Below are positions 22,819 to 34,698 of a stretch of 64,000 bases of DNA, piece after piece. This DNA comes from Ischnura elegans (lineage: Eukaryota; Arthropoda; Insecta; Odonata; Coenagrionidae). Both the position numbers and the translations under genes were made by a program. The notes under the pieces were generated by a model, which did no database searches, had not been told where the DNA came from, and saw nothing but the letters and a program-made list of their open reading frames with translations. Each line of letters opens with the position of its first letter. The first letter of the stretch is position 1. The DNA lies in contig NC_060254.1 in the NCBI RefSeq assembly GCF_921293095.1, positions 992,001 to 1,056,000 of the forward strand. The letters run 5' to 3'.

Positions 22819-23590
22819 AAATTAGTGTAAATTATTTTAGCAATCGGATGCCAGAACATTTTAAATTTGCATTCAAAAACACCAATTTCCACAATTACAA
22901 TATTAGGTTAACATATCTCCTATCACACTCACGGAGAAATTATTCTTGCTTACAGGTGACCATTAAAACTTGATGCCGTGTCAGTTTCTCCTGCACACAA
23001 AGGTTCTCCTGCACACAATTGGTGTGTTTAAAATGTTTTACATGTATTTTAATAGTTGTTAAAAACAAAAATAAAAAATATCTGCTAATATCACAAAATG
23101 AATAATGCATACTTTCTTTCATCCTTTATATTTCAGTAATTACGGAAGCTAAATACTATCGCCTCACTAATAATTCTAGTTTTCAAGGTTTTACAAAACA
23201 TCAACAGATATCCTGGGAACGAAAGGGCAGAAATGAAAGATATCAAGTATGCCCTTTGTGGGATGGTTGCCAACATACATCAGGGGCTCAGATCTCACAT
23301 TACTCAAAATCGGATATTATTAATTACCGCTTCCCGAGCCCCAAAGTCAAATATTTTGCGAACATTCAGGCTGAATTTAGGTAGAAGCACTTAGATATTA
23401 GCTTTAGATATGGGGAATAAATCAATAGTGCTAAGCCCCTTTTTGACAATAGACAGTGATTAATGTAGTACTCAAGGTTATGTTGGCGAAGTTTAAAGTT
23501 TATCTAAAGAATTTGATGGTTTTACGATGGGTGAGAACGATCAACACATTTTGAGAGTATGCAACCCGCGTGGCACCCTAAAGAGGGCGC

Positions 23591-24323
23591 TAGGCATGGG
23601 CAAAAAATACCGGTATTCGGTAGTACCGAGTACTATTTTTTTTCTACTTTGGTAGTACCGGCCAGTATTTTTTAGCGGTACTACCGGAGTATCGGTACTA
23701 AAAATACCGGTACTTCGACGGCACTGCCATCTTATGTGTTATCAATCAACTACCTACTCAGCTACTTACACAATTGAGTATTGATTATATCAAGCGAAGT
23801 AGGCCATTTCCAAGAAATAAACACCAATTCACAATGGCTTTCAGGAGGAAGTGATTATTTAATTAATGCCAAGGATGTTTCCTAAGAAATCAAACCGGTG
23901 GTTTTTGGAAAAAAACTCATGTGATTAGAGTTCCTGAGAGAACTTCACACTTCATATGCGCCAGGAAAACACCAAAATTTAATGATATGCACCAAAATCA
24001 TTGCCTTTAAAAACTTCATCGCTGTCACCCTTCTCACTATTAGAGAATCTAGCCTCCACGTATTTTTCCGATAAATTTTCGTAAAAAAAATCCAGTTAAT
24101 GATTTTTTCAGTGCATTGTTTCTGTATGTTACGCTAACTTGCCGAAATACTGGATAATTAGGGCAAGACAGGCGTTAAATCTCAACTTATTAACATATTT
24201 TATCAATTATGAAAGTACCAGTATACCGGTATTTTTCACTGGTACTATCGGGAGAGTACTGTTATTGCTTTTCAATACTCATCACAAAAATACCGGTACT
24301 TTTTTAAGTACCGCCCATGCCTA
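23591..24323. mobile_element. hAT-like MITE with TAGGCATGGGC ends, rich in ACCGGTA motifs
   Basis: The left end TAGGCATGGGC and right end GCCCATGCCTA are perfect inverted repeats. Close to both ends are many copies of TACCGGTA/GGTACT motifs. The flanking eight bases match at six positions (GAGGGCGC versus GTGCGCGC), compatible with an aged hAT duplication. No coding capacity. Confidence 0.75.
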
Positions 24324-24670
24324 GTGCGCGCTCACTCTCGGTGCGATATCCCGAGAACCAATGGGCAGAAATGAAAGATATTTGAGGTGATACAATATAA
24401 ATGTCTAACGAGTCGTTGTAAAGGACAGAAAAGTGATAGAATAATCCGAGAGTAACATTATCTTAAGTTATGTCCGAAAAACACCCAAAAAACACAAAAT
24501 TTCTAAACTTTAAGTGCAGCGATGCAGCACGTTTTCCCGGCATCCGATTGCAAAAATAATTTACACGATTTATTTTCTGGGGAATGTCCCAAAAGGAATT
24601 GGAAAACTTTAAAAATAAGGACCACCCTCCTGTCCATAGTTGATCTAATAGCTGAAAGATGGCAGTACTT

Positions 24671-25190
24671 GTGGATTTGGATCAGAGTCCTCTAGATTGC
24701 TCTCTCAACACTACTCTCTCATCATGTCGAGTCGTCGCATAGGCTTCCACTATGGGATTCACGACGTCCGCCATTGTTAGTACAAACACCCCGTTTTCCC
24801 ATAAGGAGATGTGGTAAAATGTCTTCGTCTTTTTGGTAAGCGAAGAATGTTGGTAATTTTCGGATAGTTGATATTGATTCTCGAAACCTTCAGTAACATA
24901 AATACAAATTTTCTAGGCATGACAACAATGGAAACGACGATAATAAAAATAAAACCACGGCAAAGGCTAAGCGTATTACGACCTGATTGAACCCTTATTT
25001 TAATGGGTTGACACCCAATTGCGCTAAATAATCACTGAAAGTACTATTAACGGAAACTCTTACCCTCAATAAAAAGGCTCTTTGCAAAATATGTACTGAC
25101 ACAAGCAATTCCGCCGCGAGTTTAATGACTGAAATCAGATAGTAGGACAGCGGGTACATGAATGGGCGTAACCAGCTGGAAACAGCCCTT
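24671..25190. other. Unassigned DNA
   Basis: No gene or repeat recognised on either strand. Confidence 0.4.
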
Positions 25191-25370
25191 CAGCGGCGTA
25201 GCGCGGTGGGATCGGACCCCCCTGCCCCCACCCCCCGACAATATCAAAACACAGTTACTTTGATTAATATAAAAAACAAAATATTGAGAAATGACGAGTT
25301 TACAAAAGATTTCTTTGACAAATAAAGTTTCTTCGATCATTAACCCGAACGAAATTCCTGGCTACGCCCC
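25191..25370. mobile_element. hAT-like MITE relic with C-rich tracts
   Basis: It starts CAGCGGCGTA and ends near GGCTACGCC followed by a run of ten C. The interior (GGATCGGACCCCCCTG) resembles the element at 39467-39729, which has CAGTGGCGTA...TACGCCACTG ends. Confidence 0.55.
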
Positions 25371-25601
25371 CCCCCCTTAGAAGCGAAAATAAATTAAGCT
25401 CGTAACGAAAATTTTAAAGAAATTCTTTTTAAAATTATACTCGCATAAGGCATGGAACAAATTTAAAAATCATTCTCTTCATTGTATAGGCCAATGAAAC
25501 GCTGTCATAATTTACTTACAATTTTGGTTTCTTCTTTATTTGCAAAAATGTTACTAATTGAAAGACCACGACATGCCCTCCTTTTTATGATCCTGGGTAC
25601 C

Positions 25602-25900
25602 AGTGGAGCAGCGAGGGGGGTTTTGGGGGATAAATTCTCCCCCCCCCCCCCCAGAGCTCAAGAGAAATTTTTAAGTTTAATCCATTTTACTTAATTGGAT
25701 TAATATTACCAAGAGAATAGTGTAAGGACTAATAAAATATCCCTCAGAAAGCAGTAAAACTCACCATTTATCTTAAAATTCGCCAATTTACTAATCTCGC
25801 ACCTATCACTAATCCTGGAGGGTATTCTATATCCCCACACACACATGTATTAGTTGCACCTAAACCCCCCCCCCCTTAATTCCTAGCTGCATCCCTACAG
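25602..25900. mobile_element. Second C/G-tract MITE relic
   Basis: It begins CAGTGGAGCAGCGAGGGG, contains a run of twelve C near 25640 and another run of C near 25866, and ends near CCTAGCTGCATCCCTAC. The flanking sequence 25482-25600 is related to 57580-57700, where another C tract follows, so both are copies of one repeat family. Confidence 0.5.
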
Positions 25901-28900
25901 GGTACTCACATGAATAGATGTGCTCAATACCAAACGTGAATGATAGAAACAGACAGAGGGTATATCTGTTCCAATGATGGTAGTATTTAGCGGTCTGGGG
26001 TGATTTGGGTCCTGATGGGGGAATTCGGAGGTCCTTCTTGGAAAATTTTAGAAACTGCATGCCCGAAAATGGACTTTGACACTATTCTCACTCTTAAATA
26101 GTAGATTAAAGTTAATAAAAAAGAAGTTTAGCATGAAAAAATACTATGAAAAGTGAGAAAATTATTAATGTATTAGGGAGCTGATATCTCTTTGGTGAAT
26201 TTGCCCCATAAACGGCAATGAAATCTAAAAAAAGAAACTAAATACAATCTTTTCGAATAACCCTTCCAAATAAGCACTTGCAGTTTCTTTTTTGTCTTCG
26301 GGACACCTAAATCACTTCATTTTTTTACAATGAGTATGCAGTTAAGAAAGCAACAAATGAATACGAAAAATTTTATAATTAAAAAAAACATTGGTTCAAG
26401 TAATCTAAGTAATGAATATCTTTTTTAATTACACCTTTAATATCCCTTCAAGATGCAGCAGGGCCCCCCTAACCTTGGGTGCCTCAGAGATTGCCAACCT
26501 GGCCAGTCCGACCTTGTACCCATATAGCAATGCAAGCCAGAATCAAGCTTGCAGCAACCTAGAAAAAACAAACCTGAATCACGGTTTAGACGCCTTGCTT
26601 ATGAACACACCAATGCAAGCCCTTCCATTGTTTAGTGCATTTCTAATGGAAATAAAATTTAATAAATACAAGCCTAGGTGAACCACTCGGGTAATTTCCT
26701 GGGAAATATGTACTTGGAATAGAGAAACAATAACAAAAGAAAACAATTCTAAAACATTCGTACAATACCTTGAGAAGTAAAAACAGAAAATAATCTAACA
26801 GGAATCATGTCAGACCATTCTCAAAAAGCCTAGTAGGTACAGAAAGAGGTAGGTACTCTTGCAATTAAATCAACATAAAAACTTGTGGGATACAACAAAT
26901 GAACACCTAATAACACATCATAACCCTGTGAACTAGTGAGTTGTGATTTATAACAAAAGTAGGTAATACTTAACTAGACAAAAGATATTAACTTCTTTAA
27001 TCTGAGTTGACACAAGGGTACTAACTTTTAAATTCCAAGCAGATGAATTTGGCAAAAAATTATCTATGACTGAAAAATAGATCATTCCTCCCACAATACC
27101 CCAATCCCGGGTAATATATTTGTAATTATGTATAAGCAATTCCCATCTCTGCTTAAGGTGAAACAAGTGAAACATAAGATAAATAAAGGAGAACCAAAGT
27201 GCACATATTAAGGCCAAAATTATAACATATACCAGGGCACTAATGCAGGAATAAAAGTCAATCTATAAATGACATGAACTATTTTATTATTAATCCAAAA
27301 AAGATCACTGAAGTTTTTTATGACCAGGGCACAACTCCTGTAATGGCATGCCCATGTATTTTGCAACAAAACACTCAAAAGTGTATGATAAGATATGAAA
27401 ATAAATCTTCCTTCTTAGTTAGCTTCAAGTCAGCTAGATATTGATATGACTTTTGTCAACGGCAGGCTCTTCATTCAGTCCACTTTTGTCTCAATGCAAT
27501 TCCGTGAAAGATTTACTACATGACATCTCTGTTAGCCTAACTGAAATATGCCATGGAATAAACTTACAATTTCCACACACTTAGGTATCAATATCCTTAA
27601 ATTGGAGATAAATGTGAATGACATAAATAGCTTAGTTGTTATTTTTTACTACCTCATCATATACTTGGGAAATTAACATAATTATAGAATGATTGCCATA
27701 CATCTGAATAATAGTTACAAAAATTTAGCATGCATGAATCACCTAAGTTTATTCACAAGTCCTTTGATGTGTTCTCTCTAAACAAGTGGACTGGTAGCAG
27801 TATTGTATGGTAATAAATGAGAAAAATGGCTCATACTTTTGACAAGATATTATACAGAAGGTAAATAATATTTTTAAAGAACATACCATGCACCTTTTAA
27901 AAGTGATGTAAGAATCTTTCTCAGACTTGAACATTCATTAAAATCTTAGGTAAGGAGTGTTCTTGGAAATCATTCCCGCAAATTAAGGACTTCTAAGGAT
28001 ATTTAAACAAGAAAGCTCTGACACTAGGTCGTAATTACAGTAAAATTTTACTCTTTTTATGCCAAAATAATGAAATATCTGATTTAACAGTTGCTTGTAT
28101 ACCTCTATCAGACAACTTAAGGCAATCATGTTTCACTAGAATGTGTAAAGCCGTCAACAATCCACATTAACCACTACTCAACTGGTAGATAACCAAGCAC
28201 TCATGGCATAAAAGTTGCACATATTGGTAATGATGAAATGTGTATATGCCAAAGAGGGATATATGCATTAAGAACTCATTAGAGTCATCGTATCAACACA
28301 CAACAAGCAAAGAGGGAAAAACTAGTTAACCAGGCCAAATATATGTCAGCTGCTCTAGAGCATTAGAATAAAGGAGCTTCCATGCTATTGAATAGATTGA
28401 GAATTCCATATCAGCAACTCACCATCAAATTTGATGTAAAGAGCACAAAAATTTACCCACCTATGTAAATTACCAGATTAAAGCAACGGAATAGGTAGTT
28501 AAGAGGTAATCATTTAAAAAATTACTTTTGAATAAAATACATCAAGGACAGGTAAACACTAACAGATGTGACTCTGTTATAACTAGCTATGTGGAGCAAC
28601 ATCAAACACTTGCTATAAATAATAGTCCGGATGACAACCCATGGAATCAGTTTTAACATATATAAGTTCAATATCATTCAGTCTGGCCTTTGAAAATGAA
28701 TATAGAAAAACAGACAACAAGCTAGAAAATTTAAGAAAAAAATACATTTTGCTACTCCTGATATATTCTCTCATTAGGCAAAATACAAGGTGACACCACA
28801 AAGCCAATGCAGAAGATGATTGCTGGGAATATAATGCTGCACATGCTTCTCCTGCTTAGGTTATTTGGACTTGAAATGCAATAATTGTATCTTATCGTTG

Positions 28901-28914
28901 TAGCAGTTGTTCCA
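25901..28914. other. AT-rich unique DNA, possibly a 3' UTR or intron
   Basis: No coding frame with recognisable motifs and no element ends were found over 3 kb. If the small minus-strand exon at 28915-28964 is real, this would be its downstream 3' untranslated region. That is inference only. Confidence 0.35.
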
Positions 28915-28964
28915 TCATACAGCCATCAATTCAGAAAAACCTGATGCAACAGGCAGCGATGAAT
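28915..28964 (-). CDS. Candidate terminal exon with short coding tail
   Basis: On the minus strand a pyrimidine-rich acceptor (TATTCCTTTGTTCCAG) leads into two bases plus sixteen codons ending in TGA at 28915-28917; the residues end SSLPVASGFSELMAV. The split-codon phase is the same as in the exons at 2021-2127 and 3499-3596. The product is unknown and the exon is short, so chance cannot be excluded. Confidence 0.25.
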
Positions 28965-30144
28965 CTGGAACAAAGGAATAATCTTGGTGACATTAACTGA
29001 GTGAACTTGAGTAAAATATGAGAATAAAACAATCACCACTGGCATTCACATAACATGCACTACAATTTAATGCAAAATATATGTACTGCAGAATACCTTG
29101 GTAAAAGGACTATCCACTTAGAAAATAAATAAAACTCATCCATACAATATTAAGGGTGGAATTTAGTACCAAAATATTCTTAGGCACTCAATTTAGGAGG
29201 ACCTGAATTCAAGATATTGCCCACCCTGTTACTCTAACTGATGCACCCAGATGATGAGCCAAGATATGAAGAAACATTTAAGCACATTATTGAATAAGAC
29301 ACTCAAGTTTAATGCAGTAGAAGCATTATTATAATTGAATCCAAAGTATATTAATCAAGAAAGGATACTGAATATCAAAGTGTCAGAATGAATATAGCAA
29401 ACACGATGGTAGTTCTCAAATCCGACACAATCATGGGCCACCAAAACAGCTTAACATAAGAGTAACCAGTGACTCAATTTAATTACTCCAGAAGGATTTT
29501 GAAAACACTTTTTCAATGTAAAGTACCAATGTGGATGCTATGGAAGTAATGAAAAATGGTATAACTGAAAAATTGTCAGAATATAAACAAAGGCAATGTG
29601 AAAGAAAAGAACTTGCAATGGATAGTTCAATCTTACATTCGAACAAACTTGTCAATTTAAGAAGCTACCTTATTTGATAGATGATAAGCATTAGCAAAGA
29701 CTGCATGCTTATTTTTCAACAACTGTGCTGATTTCTCAAAATATAATGGATGAATGAGAATGTTTACAAATACTTCATTTAAAAATATACATACGTGGTC
29801 ATATCCCAGCAAAATACCAAGTGCATGTGACATATATGGAATATAAGAAAGAAAGACTTACACCACCTAAATACACTAAAATGAGGCATAATAGAAACAG
29901 ACAAACTATGTACAACAGATTTTAGAAGACCATGACCCAGGGTAATAGGTGCTTATGACATGAATAAACACACAAATAAAGACATGCTCAATATCTCCAG
30001 CTCCTAAGACTGCATGTAGTCTTCAAAAAACACTAAACCTCTCCAAGAAACAAAACCTTGGATTCATCCAGCCATCGACTATGCAAAACACAAAGATGAT
30101 TTTTTTCCAAGGAAAACTATCGAGAAACCAATGGTCAATGATTC
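28965..30144. other. AT-rich non-coding DNA
   Basis: Nothing recognised on either strand. Confidence 0.4.
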
Positions 30145-30968
30145 CCCATACAAAAAAATCTGTGCTGCGACTGCACTAAATCTGCACTGTAACTGGACTA
30201 AACTCTGTGTTTAGCACAGTCACAGTACACTTTTCTGTACTAGACTGTACTATGGCAGCTAGAATTTGAGAAGAACTGTACTGTAACAGTGCTGGATCAC
30301 TGTGCTTGAACTGTGCTAGAGCTCAGACTGCACTTTGACTGGGCTGGGTAACATCACTGGAGCTGTACTATGGCTCAAACTGGACTGTGACTGGGTTGGG
30401 TAACTGGACTGGAACTGTACTATACCTCAAACTGGACTGTGACAGGGCTAGAAAACATGACTGGAAGTGTACTGTGGCTAAAAGTGGACTGTGACTGGGC
30501 TGGGTAACATGACTGGATCTGTACTATGGCTCAAACCACTGCGACAGGGCTGGACTTAAACTAGTCATTGACAGGAGAAAGTATTTCCTATATTATTTCA
30601 TATTGCGATCAACTATCATTTCCATGAGAATATGAATGCGTAAATTATATAAAAATTTATGCTGACATTACAGCGGCAATGCATAGCTCCAGCTTGCTTA
30701 TTATTTTGGTAAAGTATGGTCAAAAGAACAACTTCCGCCGATACTCAGCCATCTTTGTTAGAGCATTGGTGTTGAACCGGTTGTAACATTACTTGTTTAC
30801 GTGCTCTGAATTCTACGCTGTACGATGGATACGTCGATGTAAGATCGACGCTAAGAACATGAAGAAGTGAACTTTACTTGAATTACATCAAAATTAGCTA
30901 CTTAGCCGGGAATTTTTCTTGCGGGTGAAGTGATATCGTCGATTTTGCTGAAATCCGTGTGGTTCGCG

Positions 30969-31280
30969 ATGAATCAACTTTCCACGATTGATTTCGACGA
31001 CTCGCAATCTACTCCTTGCGAAGCACGAGAGAGTTGAAAAAAGACTTATCTTTATTTATACTCTGCTGCTGGAGGTAAGTACTCAACTTCTCTAAAATTA
31101 AATTCAGACAAACTTAAACAGTCAAATTTTGAAGTAACACTTTATTAGATATCAGTATGTAATGTTTTTTCCTTTTAATTTCAGGAAGGAAGCCAAAGAG
31201 GCAAATGAATTGAGCGGCCATGCCTCAACAAGACTTTCATTTTTATGTTTATAATCATGAGTATATTTGTATTTAATAAA
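30969..31280 (+). other. Putative captured spliced transcript unit inside TIR element copy 1
   Basis: In plus orientation there is a 22-codon ATG frame (30969-31037) and a consensus donor GGAG|GTAAGT (intron from 31075). A polypyrimidine acceptor CCTTTTAATTTCAG ends at 31184, giving a 110-bp intron. A second exon-like stretch and AATAAA at 31275-31280 follow. All these signals are preserved in copy 2. This looks like a host gene fragment, exon-intron-exon with polyadenylation signal, trapped in the transposon. No protein family was recognised. Confidence 0.5.
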
Positions 31281-31804
31281 TTTCTTTTATTTTCATATCT
31301 TATTGTCATTTATTGAGCTCCACGGCGTTAGTACTGAAACTTCATCAACAAAAAACTATCGAGGTGGGCATATTTGTGGCAACTAGACAAATAGCACTGA
31401 AGTAAATTTTGGTGGTTTTTATGTTGAGTGCCCGTTGATGTGCAGAATAGGATTTGTCAATTTTTCTCATAGAACCTAAGGGCTTCGATAGCAATATTTT
31501 TAGTACCATAAACTTTGTTCATATTAAGGAAGTGGAACGTAACAAATTCAGTGAGTGTCTGTTAGGAATATGGTTTATCTTTCCTTAGACTAGTCAACAT
31601 TCGAATGAGTGTAATCGTTTTGGCCACTGTTATCTCTTTGCGGTTTTCTGATTGGATCAGGCAACCAATCTTCAAACACCTAAAAAGGGAACTATATATC
31701 TCTGCTAATTGGCCTATCTTGATTTAATTCTGCTTCTTGTTTTCAATACGATATACAGGGAATGCAATAGCCACATCAAGACTCAATTATTGATTCATGG
31801 ACAG

Positions 31805-31990
31805 AGTATTACAGTAAAAACTGTGCTATGGCAGCTGCACTGTGGCTATGCTATGGCAACTGCACTCTGACTGTGCTAAGGCAACTGTACTCTGACTGTG
31901 CTATGGCAACTCCACTGTGACTGTGCTATGACAACTCCACTGTGACTGTGCTATGGCAACTGCACTCTGACCGTGCTATAACTGTACTGC
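31805..31990. repeat. Subterminal array of CTGTGCTATGGCAACT units
   Basis: Six or so degenerate units of 25-26 bp alternate CTGTGCTATGGCAACTGCACT and CTGTGACTGTGCTATGACAACT. The counterpart in copy 2 is at 36370-36560. Such arrays are typical transposase-binding regions of CACTA-type elements. Confidence 0.75.
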
Positions 31991-32095
31991 GATGTTTCAA
32001 TTCAAGTGCAGTTTAAGTAGAGTCACAGTACAGCCCTTTTAGCACAGTTACAGTGCAGCTTTAGTACAGCCACAGCACAGATTTTTTTGTATGGG

Positions 32096-32788
32096 TCTGG
32101 TTGCAAGCAAAAAAATTGTATCAATACACATTTTAATATAACATTTAAGTACTCTCTTATAAAGAAGTAAACAAATAGGACTTTTAACAATGAAAATAGC
32201 AATTAGGTATGTTGTAGTTGAGACAATTTCTCATATATACTGTGACAATTGACTGTCGATATTGCGGTGTGGGAGAAGGTGTGTGGTCTGCTCGGGCTAG
32301 AGCAGTCCGTCGAGTCTGTCCAAGTTGGTCGGTACGTGTGTGTCGGTTCGGTCGGTTGGCCGCAGTCATGGTGCGAAGTTCGCTAGATCCATTCGTGTAT
32401 GGTGTATCATATCCTTTTTGTCTTTTGGAATAAAGTTCCAATACCCAGAGAACAACCGTGCAAATTGATTCACCCCTCCCAGAAGGTACCTCTTAATTAA
32501 TTATTAAAAAGTCTTCTTTCTTTTGTACTTTTAGCCGCAGTTAGTTCAAATATGGTATCACAAAATGAAGGTAGTTTCAACATCATTTGAATTGTCAATA
32601 TCAGCAATGTTTTTGATTTGTAAATTAGTTCACAGACCCCAAGAATACAATGAAGCTATGAAGGGAAAGTAGAGATATCACTTGCTTGTGCATGCTTGCC
32701 ACTTTTTACTTACAATTAGTACAAATGTGAACCAATAATTAAAGAGTATGTTTAATTACCACTTTATTTTAATAATTATACTTCAGGC
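32096..32788. other. Unassigned DNA between two elements
   Basis: A GC-richer block (32250-32440) begins TGTGACAATTGACTG and contains an AATAAAG signal, faintly LTR-like. No partner LTR or target duplication was found, so it is left unassigned. Confidence 0.35.
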
Positions 32789-33491
32789 CAGTGGCGGCTG
32801 GTGGTAATTTATCTAGGGTGTGCATTAGAGCAGATTTGGATGATTTAATTATATTATGTTAATCCTAATCCATGAGCGTCATATTTCGTCGTAATAGAAT
32901 ACATAGCAAGCAAAACATATCACTGGTACACTCTACCCTTAAAATTGCATGAACAGAAATAATATTAGCATGTATGAAAATAATTATTCTCAACACACCT
33001 TTACAAGTGGCGGTAGTTGAAATTCATTCTCTTTTCCTTACACCCTATGAGGAAGTAGTGTAGAAAACGGCTATACAGATGGCTCTGTAGACGGCCTAGG
33101 ATCCTGGGCGCAGGTAGTGTAGGTGGCGGCTACACCACTACACTACCTGCTAGTCAGTCACCAAAAACATGCGCGTGCGCATTCGCATGGTTTTGGGTCT
33201 GCTCCCATCGTCCCTTTGAACAGCACATACCCCCCCGCTTACCTCGTCCCGCCAGAGCTCCCTCAAGCGATCGCACAGACCGAAAATGCGCCCGGCATGA
33301 TGCCACGGGATCGCACACTTGTAGAGCGGTGAATTCGAAAAGGAGATAGCTGTAGCGTTCGGAGGCTCATGTTTCTTGCATATGCAGACAGTTCTTTTAT
33401 CCTTCGCGTTGCAAAGGAATAGTTTTCTTTATAATTTATTCATCTTTGGGTGTGCACTTGCTAACATGCGTATACGCACGCGCCGCCACTG
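32789..33491. mobile_element. hAT MITE with perfect 8-bp target duplication
   Basis: Ends CAGTGGCGGC and GCCGCCACTG are inverted repeats. CTTCAGGC is duplicated exactly at 32781-32788 and 33492-33499. The middle is GC-rich and includes a small inverted repeat around CAGGTAGTGTAGGTGG/CCACTACACTACCTG (33113-33153). A 69-codon open frame inside has no motif and is not called a gene. Confidence 0.92.
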
Positions 33492-34698
33492 CTTCAGGCA
33501 GTGCCTGACATTGAGAACCTAAACTATTGAATGGACGATAAGGATACATGAATGCTTTGTTGATGCAATTCCCTATGCCCTGGCATCACTTTATCAATCC
33601 ACCAGTTGTTTGTAAGAAACATTTCCAATAAACCCATTTATAAAGGGATTGATATTACTTGTACAATCATATTTGTACAGCCTAGATCTAATAGGTAATT
33701 GTTTCTCAGGCTGGTTAATAATCTAAACAGGACAACCGTTAGCGCTACTATTGAATAATTTCAAAATTTAGTCATCATAAGAAGAGATAAGTGGGCAGTA
33801 AACTTGTGTTAAAAAAGTGCTACCTGTTGAGCGAAGGTATGTTGGTGAAAGCAAAGGATGATGGAATTGAAAATGCTACTCAAGATGAACAAAAGAAAAC
33901 AAAGTCCAACAACCAGATGACTGAAAGACAGTAACCCAATAGAACGGTGACACAATACTTCGTTATCACCAATAGTAATACCTTTCATCAAAATGCACTG
34001 ACACTGATAACAACATAAACACACTCTCTCAGCAAATGCCAAGAATGGTTTGAATAACAGTACAACCTTAATACGTACATACCACACTCGATGGCTCTTC
34101 AACTTCAGCAAAGGAAAAGACTTAAGGCGACACCAGTGGCATGTCCTTATCAGCCGGCAATCGAATATTAGACGCCTCCTCTTTGGCGTAATAGGCTTAG
34201 GACAATTTGCGACGTCGAAAATCGTCGGAACATCATTGGGCTTTTAATATTTTCCAGCCTTCCTTCCGAGTGGATTCAAATTTTGATTCGTATAAGTGCA
34301 CCTGTGGCAAAGAAAACGAGGATAACTCGCAGGAATATGTTTTAATAATGATTAAATGGCTAAATAATTACGTGCATGCATTATGTAATGTATGTTGACT
34401 ATAATATTAATCAAGGAAGGTTTTGCGGCTTCTAAATCGCATGAAATTACAAGGTGTAAAATCCGACATGGATTCGAGTTCAATTGCCTACAAACATTCG
34501 TTACCAACAACATAGTTCCAAAAAGGACATGAATATTACATGATTTCAGTAAGTCTTTAATAAAAACTGGTATCATTGATTGTATCACACGTAAAGTTCC
34601 TCATGATATTTCAAACGTGAAATTACTTATATGTTACAGGTATAACTTTCAAGGACATTTACAAGTATAACTTTCACGTGACGAAATAATAACAACTT
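33492..34698. other. Non-coding DNA between element copies
   Basis: No gene or repeat recognised. Confidence 0.4.

Larger units (their letters stand above)
22535..24629. mobile_element. DNA transposon with AGGGTGGTCC ends and 8-bp target duplication
   Basis: Inverted ends of about 27 bp begin TAGGGTGGTCCTTATTTTTA on the left and pair with the right end, with one terminal mismatch. CTGTCCAT is duplicated exactly at 22527-22534 and 24630-24637. Eight-base duplications are characteristic of hAT and P superfamilies; the ends alone do not decide. No transposase frame is visible. Two smaller elements are nested inside (22646-22818 and 23591-24323). A segment containing GGGCAGAAATGAAAGATAT occurs twice, near 23226 and 24362. 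Confidence 0.85.
19500..24670 (-). pseudogene. Non-LTR reverse transcriptase relic split by two insertions
   Basis: Pieces of one minus-strand RT are found in order. Near 24638-24670 is a short start. 22534-22200 carries KHVLAAGVFFDLSKA, INHAILLSKLQSVG, SGVPQGSILEPLLFLIFIND. 19865-19500 carries ILYVDDTLI and the following GVILTGNLDWSSHIDYI. The first gap is the DNA transposon at 22535-24629, the second the gypsy fragment at 19866-22190. Frameshifts and stops occur in the pieces. The motifs fit a CR1/Jockey-group LINE; the clade is not resolved. Confidence 0.75.
30145..32095. mobile_element. TIR element, copy 1: CCCATAC ends, 2-bp TSD, subterminal arrays
   Basis: The left end CCCATACAAAAAAATCTGTG pairs perfectly over 23 bp with the right end, and TC flanks both sides. 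Inside the left end are degenerate repeats of about 61 bp built from ACTGTGACTGG and CTGTACTATGGCTC. Inside the right end are units of about 25 bp (CTGTGCTATGGCAACTGCAC). The central kilobase is single-copy-like and contains splice-like signals. A second copy lies at 34699-36675. CCC ends with 2-bp duplications and dense subterminal repeats suggest a CACTA/EnSpm-type (CMC) non-autonomous element; no transposase is seen, so this is tentative. Confidence 0.85.

Noticed and set aside
32218-32470. Possible solo LTR with an AATAAAG signal
   Set aside because: No partner, no target duplication and no certain ends were found.
33123-33332. 69-codon frame
   Set aside because: It lies inside a hAT MITE with exact target duplication, has no domain and contains a small inverted repeat.
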